From Phytophthora sp. 'mugwort' (lineage: Eukaryota > Oomycota > Peronosporomycetes > Peronosporales > Peronosporaceae): a stretch of 64,000 bases of DNA. Made by a program: the position numbers and the translations under genes. How positions within the stretch are numbered: position 1 is the first letter of the stretch; each line of letters begins with the position of its first letter. The notes under the pieces were generated by a model, which saw only the letters and a program-made list of their open reading frames with translations, was not told the origin of the DNA and ran no database searches. Location of the stretch: contig JAUCEF010000013.1 of the NCBI GenBank assembly GCA_033558025.1, positions 2,039,001 through 2,103,000 of the forward strand, given 5' to 3'. Positions 62,204 to 64,000 of this stretch are shown piece by piece.

Positions 62204-64000
62204 AACTACAACGCTTGCTTCTTTTTTACACTTCTCCTCGGCTGTCCATCGGTTGCCTTTTGTCCCCCTTGGCCAATCACAGATGCGTCTGTTTTGGCCA
62301 ATCAGGGAGCGCACCCCGTCTACGGACAGCGAGTGCTCCACGGCCAGTCACTCCAGCCTCGCCAGTGACGCGTCTTTCTACAGCGCGTCATCCGGCGACT
62401 GTTCGGAGCGGCTGACTGATGGGTACACCAGACCCGGCTCTGGCGAGCTAGGGGTTCGGTTACACATTACCGCCCCCGTTTTGGGCTCGCCTGAGCCGGA
62501 AATCGAGCCGCCGGACCCTCCACGCGCGGTGCCACTGCTCGGCACCGGCGGCGTTTCAACTGCTGCAACTTCGGGCACGGGTTCAGGACCCGCAGCGCCC
62601 ATTGCACGCCAAGCCGCGACGCGGGCCGAGGCCTCTGGGGCCCAAGATGAAGCCAGCCTCGCGGCTTCAACGTCGCGTCGTTTCGCGACGGCGGCGACCA
62701 GCTTCGAGCCCCCGGGCCATCCCATGGACGGGCCTGGGCCCCAAGCACTTGCCCCCACTATGGGAGAATCCCTGGCCGCTCAGGCCTCGCAGGGGTTCTC
62801 GCCGCTCGCCTCGCCCGCCACCATGGACGTCCACGATGGCGGCGCTGCCGCTGGCTCTCCTGGAGCCCCAAGACCTCCGTTGGACCCCGGCCCGGGTCCT
62901 ACGGAGAGCCAAGACGCTCCTCTCGCTCGTCCGCCTGCCAGGCCCCCCTCGTTTCCCCCCTGCGATGTGGCACGACCCGGCAGGGCGACCGGCAGGCTGC
63001 CCGATCGGGTCGTGCCGGGGCAAGCACTCTTCGTCGCCCCCAAGTCCACGCCGGAGGCTGCCACCGGCCTCCACGAGCCCCGAGCCGACGCTGCCGACGC
63101 CCCCCAGCCCATCTTCGCCTCTCCGCCGCCCAGGACCCCCCGCGCTTTGCTGTCCCCACCCGGCAGGGCGGCAGGCAGGCTGCCCGACCGGGTAGCGCGG
63201 GGACAGGCACTTGCAGCCGCCACGGCGCGTGCCCTGGGCGGCTCCCCCGGCCCCAGCGACATCTCCAGCGACGGCGAGGACGCGCTGGATGTCCACGCCG
63301 CCGCTGCCCAAGGCCCACAACCCCTCGCGAGTGCTGGATCCCCACCCGGCAGGGCGGCTTGCGTGCTGCCCGGCCAGGTCGTGCCCAGCACTCCGGCAAG
63401 CCCTCCCCCATCCCCAGCTGCGGCTGCTGCTTCCCCCCAAGTAGCCGCAGCCGCAGCTGACGATGCAGCACCCCCTGCTGACCGCGCTGCCGTGGAGCGC
63501 CACGTGCGCGCCGAGCCACGACAAGACCAAGCACCTACGGCTCGCGCGCATATGGCGCCCAAGTACGGCGACGAGTTCAGCAGCGACGGACGCTACGACG
63601 AGGAGACCAAGGGCGACAACGAAGATGACGAGTGCGGCGAGGACGCTCAAGTACCGGGACCTCCGATCTACCACCCTCGGCCGGCCAACGGCCTCGAGGA
63701 CCCGGTGCTGACGGTGTACGCGCACAACGCTGCTGCTTTCGAGTGCGCGTTGTGCGCGCACATCGTCCGCGATCTTGCGGCGCTCGTCGTCCATCGACGC
63801 ACAGCGCATCGTGGCACCCGCTTCGTGGACCACTTCCACAGCGGGTGCACGTGCGGCATCGGCTTCAAGTCGCGTGCAGCAGCGACGAAGCATGCCCAGG
63901 CTTGCGCGCAGAGCGCCTACGCGGCCGAAGCTGCTGCACGCGACTCCCCAACGACGACTACAGCTCGTGCTCGTTCCCTCCGCGGCGAGGAGGCCCCAAG
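62204..64000 (+). mobile_element. Utopia-like non-LTR retrotransposon, unit F7, cut by the window end
   Basis: The visible part follows the long-unit structure (it runs past the T-unit deletion joint into CTCTGGGG). It carries the Ala variant, and the array continues beyond the window. Confidence 0.88.
62283..64000 (+). CDS. Retrotransposon polyprotein of unit F7, N-terminal part
   Basis: Open from ATG 62283 to the window end, about 572 codons. It includes the proline/alanine-rich region, the C2H2 finger and the second finger-like motif. None of the changes seen in F6 is present in this part. Confidence 0.8.
   Translation, partial: MRLFWPIRERTPSTDSECSTASHSSLASDASFYSASSGDCSERLTDGYTRPGSGELGVRLHITAPVLGSPEPEIEPPDPPRAVPLLGTGGVSTAATSGTGSGPAAPIARQAATRAEASGAQDEASLAASTSRRFATAATSFEPPGHPMDGPGPQALAPTMGESLAAQASQGFSPLASPATMDVHDGGAAAGSPGAPRPPLDPGPGPTESQDAPLARPPARPPSFPPCDVARPGRATGRLPDRVVPGQALFVAPKSTPEAATGLHEPRADAADAPQPIFASPPPRTPRALLSPPGRAAGRLPDRVARGQALAAATARALGGSPGPSDISSDGEDALDVHAAAAQGPQPLASAGSPPGRAACVLPGQVVPSTPASPPPSPAAAAASPQVAAAAADDAAPPADRAAVERHVRAEPRQDQAPTARAHMAPKYGDEFSSDGRYDEETKGDNEDDECGEDAQVPGPPIYHPRPANGLEDPVLTVYAHNAAAFECALCAHIVRDLAALVVHRRTAHRGTRFVDHFHSGCTCGIGFKSRAAATKHAQACAQSAYAAEAAARDSPTTTTARARSLRGEEAP

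Larger units (their letters stand above)
3986..64000 (+). repeat. Head-to-tail array of U2-targeted retrotransposon units
   Basis: Thirteen units start at TCTGTTCT: T1-T6 at 3986, 6939, 9892, 12845, 15798 and 18751 (2,953 bp each), and F1-F7 at 21704, 28430, 35156, 41882, 48608, 55334 and 62060 (6,726 bp each; F7 cut by the window). Units of a class have exactly equal length and differ at only a handful of bases that I could find. All are in the same orientation as U2. The near-identity means recent amplification, ongoing homogenisation, or partly an assembly product. Confidence 0.95.

Noticed and set aside
3986..64000. LTR retrotransposon or satellite DNA
   Set aside because: There are no LTRs, primer-binding site, protease or integrase. 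The units code for a non-LTR RT with a restriction-like endonuclease, so this is not a simple satellite.

Overview
This window comes from a eukaryote, most likely an oomycete (Phytophthora/Pythium-type water mould). The evidence is a spliced phosphoinositide 5-phosphatase gene with short GT-AG introns, two intron-free mitochondrial carrier genes, a U2 spliceosomal RNA gene, and a U2-targeting non-LTR retrotransposon of the Utopia type. The RNase H domain ahead of its reverse transcriptase is described for the oomycete branch of Utopia. The species cannot be named from the sequence alone.

Layout. Positions 1-871 hold the 3' end of an inositol polyphosphate 5-phosphatase gene with a C-terminal C2 domain (three exons visible, plus strand). 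Positions 1007-1879 and 2713-3570 hold two paralogous mitochondrial carrier (SLC25-type) genes on the minus strand. A full-length U2 snRNA gene lies at about 3948-4129: stem I, branch-point recognition sequence, stems IIa and IIb, Sm site, and stems III and IV can all be read.

From 3986 to the end of the window (over 60 kb) the DNA is one head-to-tail array. There are six identical-length 2,953-bp units (T1-T6), then six 6,726-bp units (F1-F6), then the start of a seventh long unit (F7). Every unit begins with the same 3' part of U2 (from TCTGTTCT to the end of stem IV, 144 bp), followed by a retrotransposon body that ends without a poly(A) tail directly at the next TCTGTTCT. The long units carry one 2,116-codon frame (from the first ATG): a proline/alanine-rich region, one or two zinc fingers, TRWGP repeats, RNase H, reverse transcriptase, a CCHC knuckle and a restriction-like endonuclease. 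F1-F5 are open, F6 has a nonsense codon just before RNase H, and F7 runs off the window. T1-T6 share one 3,773-bp internal deletion that removes the zinc fingers, RNase H and the first RT motifs.

How the parts fit together. The upstream-most U2 gene is complete, and every later U2 copy lacks its 5' part and promoter. The simplest reading is that insertion occurs just 3' of the U2 branch-point recognition sequence with a very long target-site duplication. A whole U2 gene is then rebuilt upstream after each insertion, and the array can grow at that end. On this reading T1-T6 would be young, non-autonomous copies moved by full-length protein. Unequal crossing-over, or assembly effects in a near-identical array, remain possible.
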